This document shows positions 17,107 through 26,117 of a DNA stretch of 64,000 bases, piece by piece. The translations under genes were made by a program, and so were the position numbers. Below the pieces are notes generated by a model that was not told the origin of the DNA, made no database searches, and saw nothing but the letters and a program-made list of their open reading frames with translations. The DNA is taken from the NCBI RefSeq assembly GCF_022751215.1, contig NZ_JAICDG010000002.1, forward strand, positions 682,001 through 746,000. Direction: 5' to 3'. The stretch comes from Actinomadura terrae (lineage in GTDB: Bacteria > Actinomycetota > Actinomycetes > Streptosporangiales > Streptosporangiaceae). Positions within the stretch are counted from its first letter, which is position 1. Every line of letters begins with the position of its first letter.

Positions 17107-20100
17107 TTAGTCGGCGGGTGGGAGGGCTACTTGGATTTGGGTTGTCCGGCCGCCGGTGACGAATAGGCCGCGGCCGGTGAGGCCCACCAGGGGGGCGTTT
17201 CGGGGGAGGCGGAGGTTGAAGAGTTCGCCGTCGTCCGGGGACTCGATGGACAGGAGGACGCCGGAGCGGGAGCGGCGGGTGTCGGAGAGGAAGCCTCGGT
17301 AGCCGCGGGCCAGGTCGGCGGTGGTGCCGCCGATGACGACGGCGTGGTCGCCGTCGCGGGCGGTGCGCAGGACGTCGCAGAGGGCGTCGTCCAGGGCGGT
17401 CTCGTCGAGGAGTTCGGCGTCGTCGACGATGACGGCGTAGCGGTGTTCGTCGCCGATGGCCTTTTCCAGGTCGTCGGGTTCGGATTGGGTGGTGAGGACG
17501 CCCAGGACGCCGGGGCGGCCCTGGAGGAAGCGCAGGGGGGAGCGGCGGGGGGTGATGAGGACCACGGGGACCAGGCCGCCGCCGACCGCGGGGTCCAGGA
17601 GGGAGTGGACGATCGTGCGGAGGGTCGTGGAGCGGCCGGAGCGGGGCGGGCCTGCCACGGCGAAGCCCGGGCCCTCGTTCAGGAGGTCGATGCCCACGGG
17701 GGCGAGGGTGTCGCCGCCTACGCCGACCAGGGCCCAGAGGGGTGAGGGGGCGAGGAAGTCGGTGTCCAGGGCCATGGCCTCGCGGTAGGTGACGCGGACG
17801 GGGAGCTCGTCCACGCGGAGGGGGCGCTGGCGGCGGGGGAGGCGGCCGTAGCGGGTGACGGAGGCGCGGGCGATGTCCTGGAGGGCGGCGACCTGGGACG
17901 TGCCGGACGGGTCGTCCGAGAGCAGGCCGATCTGGGATTCGCGGAGCGGTGCGCCCGGGACGGTCGCCTCCAGGGCGCGGCCCGGGGGCATCGCGGCGGG
18001 TACCTGCTTCTCCTGGAGGCCCGCGTAGCCGTAGTCGTTCGGGTCGGACATGCGCAGGACGAGGCGGCGGTCGAAGACGGTGGAGATCTGCCCGCCGAGG
18101 CCGGAGCGGTCGCCGGTGAAGACGGCGCGCAGGCCGACGGCGGCGCCCTCGCGGAGGAGGCGGAGGGTCTGGTCGACGAGGCGGCCGTAGTCGTAGTGCT
18201 CGAACGCGCCGAGGAAGCCCTCCCAGCGGTCCAGGAGCAGGATCATCCAGGGGAGGCGGTCGGTGGCGGCGACGGCGGCGCGCTGTTCGGCGAGGGAGGC
18301 GAAGCCCGCTCCGGCGAGGAGTTGCTGGCGGCGGGCGACCTCGGCGGACAGGGCGGTGAGCAGGCGTTCGCAGCGGTCGAGCTGGTCGCGGCTGACGACG
18401 GCGCCGCAGTGCGGGAGGGAGATCAGGGGGAGGAGCGCGCCGGCGCCGCAGTCGATCGCGTACAGGTGGGCGTCGAACGGGGAGCACGCGCCGGCGAGGG
18501 CGCCGGCGATGGTGCGCAGGGCGGTGGAGCGTCCTGATTGTGCGGAGCCGGCGAGGTAGAGGTGGCCGCCGGTGGCGAGGTCGAGGGCGAGTTCCTCGCG
18601 GGACTGGACGGCGGGCAGGTCGGTGATGCCGAACGGGATCGGCGGGACGTCCGCGACCGAGCCCCCGGCGGCGATGCGGGGCGTCAGCCGGACCTGGTCG
18701 GGCAGCGGGTTGAGCCAGGGGGACGGCTGCCGGGCGATCCCGGCGCGCCGGGCGGCCTCGTCGATCGCCTCGACGAGGAGGGCGAGGTCGGTGGCGAGGT
18801 CGTCGGGTGCCTCGCGGGGTGCGGGGAGGGGGCGGCCGAGCTGCTGCCAGGGGAGCGGCAGCGTCGTGGTGCGGCGGTCGGTGGCGCCGGGGCGGCGGCC
18901 GCCGATCCGGGCGGACTGGACGGCGTGCAGCGAGCCGCCGGAGCGGACGTAGCAGCGGCCGGGCGTGGATTTCGAGATCTGCGCGGCCTCGGGGGAGTCC
19001 AGGACGTCGGTCGACTCGTCCGGGTCGGTGACGCGCAGCGCGACGCGCAGGTTGGTGTTGGCGCGGATGTCGGCGGTCACGACCCCGGCGGGGCGCTGGG
19101 TCGCGAGGATCAGGTGGACGCCGAGGGACCGGCCGCGGCGTCCGATGTCGACCAGGCCGGTGACGAAGTCGGGCAGGTCGGTGACCATGGCGGCGAACTC
19201 GTCGATGACGAGGACGAGGCGCGGCATCGGGGGCAGCCCGGGGTTGGCGGGGCGCAGGTCGTTGTAGTCGTCGACGTCCTTGGCGCCGTGGGCGAGCAGG
19301 ACCTCCTCGCGGCGCCGCAGCTCGGCGGACAGGGATTCGAGGGCGCGTTCGGTGGCGTGGCCGTCCAGGTCGGTGACCATGCCGACGGTGTGCGGGAGGC
19401 GGGCGCAGTCCTTGAACGCGGCGCCGCCCTTGTAGTCGATGAGCACGAACGTCATCTCGTCCGGACGGTTCGCCACGGCCAGCGACGCGATGAGGGTCTG
19501 GAGCAGCTCGGACTTGCCCGCGCCGGTGGTCCCGGCGATGAGCCCGTGCGGGCCGTCGGCGCGCAGGTCGACGCGGTAGGGCTGGTGGGGGCGGCCGGTG
19601 CGGCTGCCCGCGCCGATGCCGATGGGGACGCGGGTGGTGCGGCCGCGGGTGCGCGTCCAGGTGCGCAGGATGTGGTCGGCGGTGGGCTCGGGCATTTCGA
19701 GGAGGTCCAGGAGCCGCACGTTGGACGGGATGGCCTCCTCGGCGTCCTCGCGGGAGACGTCGCGGACGGGGGCGAGCGCCCGTGCGACGCGATCCGTCCA
19801 GGACGGGGAGACCTGGTCGGCGAGCACGGGCCCGAGGACGTCCAGCCCCTGGCCGCGCAGGTGGAGGTAGGACGGGTACTGCGGGTCCCAGGCGGCGACG
19901 GCGGCGCACTCCTCGGGCAGGAGGCGTTCCTCGTCGTCCACGCATATGGCGTAGAGGCCGAACTCGGGGCCGCGCGAGAGCAGCATGGGCATGCCCGGGA
20001 CGCGGCGGAGCGTGCGCGCCCCGTCCAGGACGATGAGGATGGTGTACGGGACGGCGTCGGCGGCCTTCCCCTGCCCGAAGAACTGCCCCCCGGCCTGCGC

Positions 20101-21537
20101 GGCGCGCCGCCGCTCGGTCACCCGGATCGCGAGTTCGGTGACGCGGTGCGCGACCGACTCGGGGTCGGTGCCGACGAGCGCGACGCAGTCCTCGCCCTCG
20201 CGCGGCGCGCAGTGCGGCAGCCAGCGCACCCAGTTCCATTCCTCGCCCGCCTCCGCGTCGGCGGACAGCACGACGACGGCCAGGTCGCGGGGGCTGTGCA
20301 GGGCGGCGGCCTGCGCGACGATCCAGCGGGCCAGCGCGCGCGAGGCGGAGCGCGGGCCGGTGAGCCCGAGCACGCCGAGTTCGGCGAGCGGCAGCGCGAC
20401 CGGCACCTGCCGCGCGACCGGGACCGGGACGTCGCCGGTCAGCTCGATCCGCGCGGGCAGGTCGGCGAGGCCGAGCCGCAGGTGCAGGGCGTCGGGGTCG
20501 TCGCGGCGGCGCTCCCACAGGCGCCGCCGGGGGCCGGTCGCGGTCAGCAGCACCTCGGCGGGGTCGGGGTACAGGGCGCGGCGCTCGGCCTGGTCCTCGC
20601 GCCACAGCCGGTCCAGCTTTCCGTCGAATTCGCCCGCTTTGCGCTGGTACTCCTTCAACGCCTTCTTGTACGACTTGCGCCCGTGCATGCGGTCGCCGAT
20701 CCACTCGCCGACCGTCATGGCGGGCCAGGCCAGCGCGAACAGCGCCCACCACCACTGGCCCATCGCGAACGCCATGACCAGCCCGAACACCGAGAACAGC
20801 ACCGCGCCGAACAGCCGGAGCCGCTCGCGCGGGTTGCGCTCGGGGCGCTCGGGCACCTCCAGCGACCGCAGGTGGTGGCCCGGGTTCAGCCGGGGCGGAC
20901 GGTTGAACGCCAGCCCGCCCTCGGGCAGCGGTTCCAGGTGCGTGTCGGGCGCGGCGCTCGGCATCAGCGCGAGGACGCTGGAGCCGACGGACAGCAGGCC
21001 CCCGAAGGGCCAGCGCGCCGGTTCGGTCAGCGGCTCGCCGTCCAGGGCCGCCCGGGTCATCGCGGACGGCTCGACCCGCACGTCCTCGACCCCGACCGTG
21101 ATCCGCAGCGACCGCGCGGGCACGGACGGGTCGTCCAGCCGGACGTCCACGTCGTCGCCGAAGCCGATCGTGGCGACGCCGAGCCCGAGCCGGTGCACCG
21201 ACCCCGCCGCCGGACCGCCGACGACCCGCACCTCCACGAGCCCGGACGGCTCGTCCCGCACGGTGGCGGCGGCACCGCGCCGCTCGACCGCGACGACCGC
21301 GCCGTCGCGCAGTTCCTTGACGGCGAGGGCCTGCGGGTCGAGCATCCGCCCGTCCATCCACAGCGCCTGCCGCTCCGTCTCCGCCCGCTGCGCCTCCTTG
21401 GAGAAGCGGGGCACCAGGCGGTCGTCGAGCGAGGCCGACAGCGACCGCGCGACCCCGTCCACGGTGGCGCCGGAGTCCACGGTGATCACGACGTCCCGGG
21501 GCCCGCCGCCGGTCAGCGCCGTGAACGAGATCCGCAT
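17107..21537 (-). CDS. eccC: EccC-like FtsK/SpoIIIE ATPase with FHA domain (type VII secretion)
   Basis: 1476 residues. A short N-terminal ubiquitin-like/FHA region (about 1-195; GFGDDVDVRLDDPSVPARSL) is followed by two membrane helices (about 241-273, MGQWWWALFALAWPAM) and three FtsK/SpoIIIE ATPase modules. Module 1 has a full P-loop GTTGAGKS (669-676) and Walker B VLVIDEF (Asp779). Module 2 has GSAQSGRS (997-1004) and module 3 GPPRSGRS (1296-1303), both with Arg in place of the P-loop Lys. EccC is the membrane motor that recruits WXG100 substrates in type VII secretion. The fused single-chain form with N-terminal FHA is known in Firmicutes EssC and some actinomycetes. AAGGAGGG six bases before ATG 21537 is a very strong ribosome site. 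No EccB, EccD, EccE or MycP gene is in the window. Confidence 0.92.
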   Translation of the reverse strand: MRISFTALTGGGPRDVVITVDSGATVDGVARSLSASLDDRLVPRFSKEAQRAETERQALWMDGRMLDPQALAVKELRDGAVVAVERRGAAATVRDEPSGLVEVRVVGGPAAGSVHRLGLGVATIGFGDDVDVRLDDPSVPARSLRITVGVEDVRVEPSAMTRAALDGEPLTEPARWPFGGLLSVGSSVLALMPSAAPDTHLEPLPEGGLAFNRPPRLNPGHHLRSLEVPERPERNPRERLRLFGAVLFSVFGLVMAFAMGQWWWALFALAWPAMTVGEWIGDRMHGRKSYKKALKEYQRKAGEFDGKLDRLWREDQAERRALYPDPAEVLLTATGPRRRLWERRRDDPDALHLRLGLADLPARIELTGDVPVPVARQVPVALPLAELGVLGLTGPRSASRALARWIVAQAAALHSPRDLAVVVLSADAEAGEEWNWVRWLPHCAPREGEDCVALVGTDPESVAHRVTELAIRVTERRRAAQAGGQFFGQGKAADAVPYTILIVLDGARTLRRVPGMPMLLSRGPEFGLYAICVDDEERLLPEECAAVAAWDPQYPSYLHLRGQGLDVLGPVLADQVSPSWTDRVARALAPVRDVSREDAEEAIPSNVRLLDLLEMPEPTADHILRTWTRTRGRTTRVPIGIGAGSRTGRPHQPYRVDLRADGPHGLIAGTTGAGKSELLQTLIASLAVANRPDEMTFVLIDYKGGAAFKDCARLPHTVGMVTDLDGHATERALESLSAELRRREEVLLAHGAKDVDDYNDLRPANPGLPPMPRLVLVIDEFAAMVTDLPDFVTGLVDIGRRGRSLGVHLILATQRPAGVVTADIRANTNLRVALRVTDPDESTDVLDSPEAAQISKSTPGRCYVRSGGSLHAVQSARIGGRRPGATDRRTTTLPLPWQQLGRPLPAPREAPDDLATDLALLVEAIDEAARRAGIARQPSPWLNPLPDQVRLTPRIAAGGSVADVPPIPFGITDLPAVQSREELALDLATGGHLYLAGSAQSGRSTALRTIAGALAGACSPFDAHLYAIDCGAGALLPLISLPHCGAVVSRDQLDRCERLLTALSAEVARRQQLLAGAGFASLAEQRAAVAATDRLPWMILLLDRWEGFLGAFEHYDYGRLVDQTLRLLREGAAVGLRAVFTGDRSGLGGQISTVFDRRLVLRMSDPNDYGYAGLQEKQVPAAMPPGRALEATVPGAPLRESQIGLLSDDPSGTSQVAALQDIARASVTRYGRLPRRQRPLRVDELPVRVTYREAMALDTDFLAPSPLWALVGVGGDTLAPVGIDLLNEGPGFAVAGPPRSGRSTTLRTIVHSLLDPAVGGGLVPVVLITPRRSPLRFLQGRPGVLGVLTTQSEPDDLEKAIGDEHRYAVIVDDAELLDETALDDALCDVLRTARDGDHAVVIGGTTADLARGYRGFLSDTRRSRSGVLLSIESPDDGELFNLRLPRNAPLVGLTGRGLFVTGGRTTQIQVALPPAD

Positions 21538-21926
21538 CCGAGCCCTCCTTGCGCGCGGCCCTCCGCGCGTCCTCCACGCCGCCGCGCAACAGCTTAATTA
21601 CCCGGCCTCCGGCAGGGTGCCGACTCGCGCCGGGTCGCCGCGCCGAGACGTCGCGCGGGACGTCGCGAGAGTGTGCCGCCGCGTGGCGTCCGATTGATCC
21701 TGAATGTGGTCAGTGACTCGTGTGACTGGTGGTAAGTCACGAAGTGACCGGGGGAATCGCAGGTCACGGCGGTGCGCTCCGGTGGGCGGCCGCTTCACCT
21801 CATCGAATCCATTGACGTGGCGTCGTCGGCACCGCAAGCATGGATCGCTCGGTGGTGCGGAGACCTCGCGGCGCGAGGGCCCGCGAGCCGGCGAAGCGGT
21901 GCGGGAAGGAGCTCGGTGGCGAGCGC
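21538..21926. other. Divergent control region between eccC and the tad operon
   Basis: About 390 bp with no credible gene. It holds the eccC ribosome site on the minus strand, an AT-rich patch (TTAATTA, about 21594-21600) and a cluster of GTGAC-type repeats on the tad side. Confidence 0.55.
21711..21749 (+). promoter_or_regulatory. Cluster of GTGAC/GTCAC repeats, candidate operator
   Basis: GTGAC occurs at 21713, 21722 and 21744 and its inverse GTCAC at 21736. GTGACT/AGTCAC form a 6-bp inverted repeat with a 7-base spacer (21722-21740), and GTCAC-GAA-GTGAC a smaller one (21736-21748). The 22-base step between two GTGAC units equals two helical turns. Located about 180 bp before cpaB. Confidence 0.45.
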
Positions 21927-22823
21927 ATGAAGTCCAACCAGTCGACCGTCTCGGCGAGCCCGCCGGGCGGCACAGCGGGGCTGGGCCGGTCCGGACTCGG
22001 GACCTCGGGCGGGCAGCGGCTCCCCTCGTCCCCGCGCGAGCGCAAGCCGGCGCTCGCCGCGCTCGCGGTGCTGCTCATCCTCGGCGGCGCGCTCGCCAGC
22101 GCCTACCTCGTGATGGCGAGCGGGCAGCGGGTGTCGGCGATCCGGATCGCGCAGCCGGTCGCGGCCGGGCAGCGCATCCCGCCGGGCGCGCTGGAGGAGG
22201 CCCAGGTCGGCGACACCGGCATCCAGTACATCAACTGGTCGGAGCGCCAGAACGTGGGCCGCTACTTCGCGGCCGTCCCGCTGGTGAAGGGCGCGCTGCT
22301 GACCAACTCCATGATCAGCCGGGGCGACGACGCGGCGAAGGGCCGGGTCGTCGTCGGGCTCGCGCTCAAGCCGGGCCAGCTGCCCGCGCGCAACGTCGAG
22401 ACCGGCAGGCGGGTGACGCTGTACGCGGTCGGCGGCGGGACGAGCGGCGGCCCCCGCGCCGGAACCGTGCTGTCCGCGGACGCGATCGTCGTCGGCGTCG
22501 GACGCGGCGGCGGCGACCGGTTGCGCTCCGACCAGACGTCGGTGGACGTCGCCGTCCTGCCCGCCGACGCGCCGCTGCTCACCCAGGCCGCGTCCGCCGG
22601 GACGGTCGCGCTCGCCCTCGTCCCGGAGGGGACGAAGGTCGCGCAGCCGCCCGCCGGGAAACAGCCGCCTCCCGCCACCGAGGACGCCCCGCCGCAGCAG
22701 CCCGGCGGAACGCAGTCGCAGAACCCGCAGAACCCGCAGAATCCCGGAACGCAGAATCCGGGAACCCAGAACCCCGGAACCCAGGGGCCCGGCGCGCGGT
22801 CCCCTGCCACAGGCGGGAACTGA
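21927..22823 (+). CDS. cpaB: CpaB-like Flp pilus assembly protein (SAF domain)
   Basis: 298 residues from ATG 21927; ATG 21840 would add 29 residues of poor quality. A basic N-terminus, one membrane helix (about 41-65, ALAVLLILGGALASAYLVM) and an exported SAF domain (RVSAIRIAQPVAAGQRIPPGA, then GRVVVGLALKPGQLP) fit CpaB/RcpC, which act in the periplasmic part of Tad pilus machines. The C-terminal ~70 residues are Pro/Gln/Asn-rich with pentapeptide-like repeats (NPGTQ). It is the first gene of a run of nine same-strand genes with overlaps or tiny gaps. Confidence 0.85.
   Translation: MKSNQSTVSASPPGGTAGLGRSGLGTSGGQRLPSSPRERKPALAALAVLLILGGALASAYLVMASGQRVSAIRIAQPVAAGQRIPPGALEEAQVGDTGIQYINWSERQNVGRYFAAVPLVKGALLTNSMISRGDDAAKGRVVVGLALKPGQLPARNVETGRRVTLYAVGGGTSGGPRAGTVLSADAIVVGVGRGGGDRLRSDQTSVDVAVLPADAPLLTQAASAGTVALALVPEGTKVAQPPAGKQPPPATEDAPPQQPGGTQSQNPQNPQNPGTQNPGTQNPGTQGPGARSPATGGN
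22718..22787 (+). repeat. Short in-frame repeats in the CpaB tail
   Basis: Tandem units coding NPQ, NPQ and then NPGTQ three times, with variable third bases. They encode an extended, flexible Pro-rich tail outside the membrane. Confidence 0.7.
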
Positions 22824-22825
22824 CC

Positions 22826-23788
22826 GTGGCCCTCATCGCGCTCGCGGCCGACAAGGGGGCGCCGGGCGTCACCACCGCCGCCGTGGCCCTCGGCGCCGTG
22901 TGGCCGCGTCCCGTGCTCGTCGCCGAGTGCGACCAGGCGGGCGGCGACCTCGTGTACCGGCTGCCCGCGGCCGCGCCGTCCGGCTCGTCCAAGGGCGACC
23001 AGGACCGCGACGGCGGCATGCTGAACCCGTCGCGCGGGCTGCTCAGCCTCGCCGCGACCGCCCGGCGCGGGCTGCGTCCCGAGCAGGTCGCCGAGCACTG
23101 CCAGCGGCTCGTCGGAGGCCTGGACGTGCTGGTCGGCCTCACCAACGCCGAGCAGGCGCAGGCCATGACGTGGCTGTGGGGCCCGCTCGGCCGCGCCTTC
23201 GCCGGCCTCGCCCCCGTCGACGTGATCGTCGACTGCGGACGGCTCGGCGCCGCCACGCCGCTCACCGACCTGCTGCGCGAGGCCGACCTCGTCGTCCTGC
23301 TGACGCGCGCGACGCTGGAGCAGGTCGCGCACCTGCGCGAACGCGTCGCCGCGCTGTCGGAGGACCTGCGCGGCGGCCCGCCGCTCGGCGTGCTCGTGCT
23401 CGCCGACCCGAGAGACTTCCGCGGCTCGATCGCCGAGGTCGACCGCATCGTCGCCGGTGCGCGCGGCCGGACGCCGGTGGACGCGGGCGCCGAGCCCGCC
23501 GGTCCGCCGCCGCCGACCGTCACCGTCCTCGGCGGGCTGGCGCTCGATCCCAAGGGCGCCGAGCTGCTGTCGGGACGCTGGGGCGGCCGGCTGGACCGTT
23601 CGCTGCTGATCCGCTCCGCCCGCGAGGTCGCCGGCGACCTGGTCGGACGGCTCCAGCCCGCGCCCGCCGCGCCCTACGGCCCCGCCCCGGGACGTCCCGC
23701 CGAATCCCCTGGCGTGCACGGCGTCCCCGCCGGGTACGCGGGCGAGCAGGTCCCCGCGGGCGGGCACCACGAGAAGGGGGAGCGGTAG
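22826..23788 (+). CDS. tadZ: TadZ/CpaE-like ATPase of the MinD family
   Basis: 320 residues, GTG start two bases after the cpaB stop. LIALAADKGAPGVTTAAVALG replaces the usual deviant Walker A (KGGVGKTT) by KGAPGVTT, which keeps the first Lys and lacks the second one. AECDQAGGDLVYRLP is the A'-type Asp motif, and VDVIVDCGRLG the Walker B-like strand. TadZ/CpaE proteins place the pilus machine at the cell pole or septum, and many have altered P-loops. The last ~50 residues are Pro/Gly-rich. Confidence 0.8.
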   Translation: MALIALAADKGAPGVTTAAVALGAVWPRPVLVAECDQAGGDLVYRLPAAAPSGSSKGDQDRDGGMLNPSRGLLSLAATARRGLRPEQVAEHCQRLVGGLDVLVGLTNAEQAQAMTWLWGPLGRAFAGLAPVDVIVDCGRLGAATPLTDLLREADLVVLLTRATLEQVAHLRERVAALSEDLRGGPPLGVLVLADPRDFRGSIAEVDRIVAGARGRTPVDAGAEPAGPPPPTVTVLGGLALDPKGAELLSGRWGGRLDRSLLIRSAREVAGDLVGRLQPAPAAPYGPAPGRPAESPGVHGVPAGYAGEQVPAGGHHEKGER

Positions 23789-25087
23789 ATGGACCACGGT
23801 CTCGTCAAGCGGCTCCGCCAGGAGGTCGGCGACCGCCTCGCCCAGCAGCGCCGCCTCGACGCCGCGCACGGCATGCCGCCGATGACCGGCGAGGACGAGC
23901 GGCAGTTCGCCCGCGCGCTGATCGGGCAGGTGCTGGAGGAGTTCGCGCGCGGCGAGATCACCTCGGGTCGCCGCCCGCCGAACGCCGAGGAGGAGGAGGC
24001 GCTCGCGGCGGGCGTGCACGCGGCGCTGTTCGGCGTCGGCCGGCTCCAGCCGCTGCTGGAGGACCCCGAGATCGAGAACATCGACGTCAACGGCTGCGAC
24101 CGGGTGTTCATCGGGTACGCCGACGGGCGCGAGGTGATGGGCGAGCCGGTCGCCGAGAGCGACGAGGAGCTGGTCGAGCTGATCCAGATCCTCGCCGCCT
24201 ACAGCGGACTGTCCTCGCGGCCGTTCGACACCGCGAACCCGCAGCTCGACCTGCGGCTGCCCGACGGGTCGCGGCTCTCGGCGGTGATGGACGTGACGGT
24301 CCGCCCGGCGCTGTCGATCCGGCGCGCCCGCCTCGGCAAGGTGTTCCTCGCCGACCTGGTCGGCAACGGGACGTTCAGCCCCGAGCTCGGCCAGTTCTTC
24401 CGCGCCGCCGTGCACGCCCGCAAGAACATCATGATCGCGGGCGCGACCAACGCGGGGAAGACGACGCTGCTGCGCGCGGTCGCCAACGAGATCCCGGCGC
24501 ACGAGCGGCTCATCACGGTCGAGCGGGCGCTGGAGCTCGGCCTGGACGCCTTCCCCGAGCTGCACCCGAACTGCGTGGCGTTCGAGCAGCGGCTGCCGAA
24601 CTCCGAGGGGCAGGGCGCGATCTCGATGGCGGAGCTGGTGCGCCGGTCGCTGCGCATGAACCCGTCCCGGGTGATCGTCGGCGAGGTGCTCGGCGACGAG
24701 ATCGTCACGATGCTGAACGCGATGACGCAGGGCAACGACGGCTCGCTGTCGACGATCCACGCGAACTCCTCCGTCGAGGTGTTCAACCGCGTCGCCACCT
24801 ACGCGATCCAGTCTGAGGAGCGGCTGCCGGTCGAGGCGACGCACATGCTGATCGCGGGCGCGATCGACTTCGTCGTGTTCATCCAGAAGCACAACGACTA
24901 CGCCACCGGCGGCCGGCTGCGCCGCTTCGTCGCGAGCGTCCGGGAGGTCACCGGCGTGGACGGGCGGGTGCTGTCGTCGGAGGTGTTCGCGCTCGGGCCC
25001 GAGGGGTACGCCGTCCCGGCCGCGCCGATCGCCTGCGCCGCCGAGCTGGCCGAGTTCGGCTACGACCCGTCCGGGGGTGCCTGGTGA
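23789..25087 (+). CDS. tadA: CpaF/TadA secretion ATPase
   Basis: 432 residues; ATG follows the previous stop directly. It powers Flp pilus assembly as a hexameric traffic ATPase. Visible: ENIDVNGCDRVFIGYADGRE, the RPALSIRRAR Arg-rich loop, Walker A GATNAGKT (218-225), the Asp/His boxes near TVERALELGLDAFPELHPN, and VIVGEVLGDEIVTMLNAMTQGNDGSLSTIHANS (Walker B and His box). Length and motif order are typical. Confidence 0.95.
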   Translation: MDHGLVKRLRQEVGDRLAQQRRLDAAHGMPPMTGEDERQFARALIGQVLEEFARGEITSGRRPPNAEEEEALAAGVHAALFGVGRLQPLLEDPEIENIDVNGCDRVFIGYADGREVMGEPVAESDEELVELIQILAAYSGLSSRPFDTANPQLDLRLPDGSRLSAVMDVTVRPALSIRRARLGKVFLADLVGNGTFSPELGQFFRAAVHARKNIMIAGATNAGKTTLLRAVANEIPAHERLITVERALELGLDAFPELHPNCVAFEQRLPNSEGQGAISMAELVRRSLRMNPSRVIVGEVLGDEIVTMLNAMTQGNDGSLSTIHANSSVEVFNRVATYAIQSEERLPVEATHMLIAGAIDFVVFIQKHNDYATGGRLRRFVASVREVTGVDGRVLSSEVFALGPEGYAVPAAPIACAAELAEFGYDPSGGAW

Positions 25088-25133
25088 GGGCGCCTCACGG
25101 CGCGGGCGGCCGCGCGGGGATCGGAGGCCGGTG

Positions 25134-26117
25134 ATGGACACGCCGGACGTGCTGCTCGCCATCGTCGCGGGCTCGGTGGCCGGCGGCGGGATCGTGCTGC
25201 TGGTCCTGGCGCTGCGCGGCCTGCCGGTGCGGTCCCGCCCGGTGCGGGGGCGCAGCCGCGAGGAGCTCGTCCGCACGCTGACCACCCGGACGGCCGTCGC
25301 GGTCATCACCGGCGTGACCGTGCTGGTCGTGACCCGCTGGCCGATCGCCGCCGCCGGGACGGGCGTGCTCGTCCTCGGCTGGGACGGCCTCGCGGGCGGC
25401 GCCGCCGAGGAGCGCCGGGGCATGGCGCGGCTGGAGGCGCTCGCCGCGTGGACCGAGTCGCTGCGCGACACGATCGCGGGCGCGGTCGGGCTCGAACAGG
25501 CCATCCCCGCCTCGCAGCGTGCCGCCGCCCCTGCCATCGCGCAGCCGCTGCGCGGCCTCGTGGACCGGCTGCACACCCGCGTCCCGATGCCGGACGCGCT
25601 GCGCCGGTTCGCCGACGACCTCAACGACCCGTCCGCCGACCTCGTGATCGCGGCGCTGGTGCTGAACGCGAAGCTGCGCGGCCCCGGCCTGCGCGACATG
25701 CTCGGCGCGCTCGCGAACTCCGCCCGCGCCGAGCTGGACATGCGCCGCCGCGTCGAGGCCGACCGCCGCTCGACCCGGCGCAGCGTCCGCATCGTCGTCG
25801 GCGTCTCGGTCGGGACGGCGCTCGGCCTGGCCGTGTTCAACCACTCCTACGTCGAGCCGTACGACGACGTCCTCGGGCAGCTCGTCCTGTGCGTGGTCGT
25901 CGCGCTGTACGCGGCGGCGTTCCTGTGGCTGCGGCGGCTGGCGAAGTACGAGCTGCCCGGACGGTTCCTCAGCGAGCCCCGCAAGGCCCAGCCGGGCGTG
26001 CCCGGCGAGGTGCCGAGCACGGTCGCGGGCTGGCAGGGCGCCGCGTCCACGACCGGCTCGCAGGAACTCCCCCTACGCGGCCGCCACACCATGGACGCGG
26101 GCGGAGGCGCCTCATGA
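25134..26117 (+). CDS. tadB: TadB inner-membrane pilus protein (GspF fold)
   Basis: 327 residues; ATG 25134 has GGAGG six bases upstream, which decides the start over in-frame upstream codons. Membrane helices near residues 7-24 and 45-85, a cytoplasmic helical domain (WTESLRDTIAGAVGLEQAI, LVIAALVLNAKLRG), then two more helices. TadB and TadC form the inner-membrane platform for the ATPase. Its stop overlaps tadC as ATGA. Confidence 0.88.
   Translation: MDTPDVLLAIVAGSVAGGGIVLLVLALRGLPVRSRPVRGRSREELVRTLTTRTAVAVITGVTVLVVTRWPIAAAGTGVLVLGWDGLAGGAAEERRGMARLEALAAWTESLRDTIAGAVGLEQAIPASQRAAAPAIAQPLRGLVDRLHTRVPMPDALRRFADDLNDPSADLVIAALVLNAKLRGPGLRDMLGALANSARAELDMRRRVEADRRSTRRSVRIVVGVSVGTALGLAVFNHSYVEPYDDVLGQLVLCVVVALYAAAFLWLRRLAKYELPGRFLSEPRKAQPGVPGEVPSTVAGWQGAASTTGSQELPLRGRHTMDAGGGAS

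Noticed and set aside
18538..21597. A ~1000-codon frame antisense to eccC
   Set aside because: The minus-strand frame holds the FtsK motifs and a strong ribosome site; the antisense frame is a shadow.
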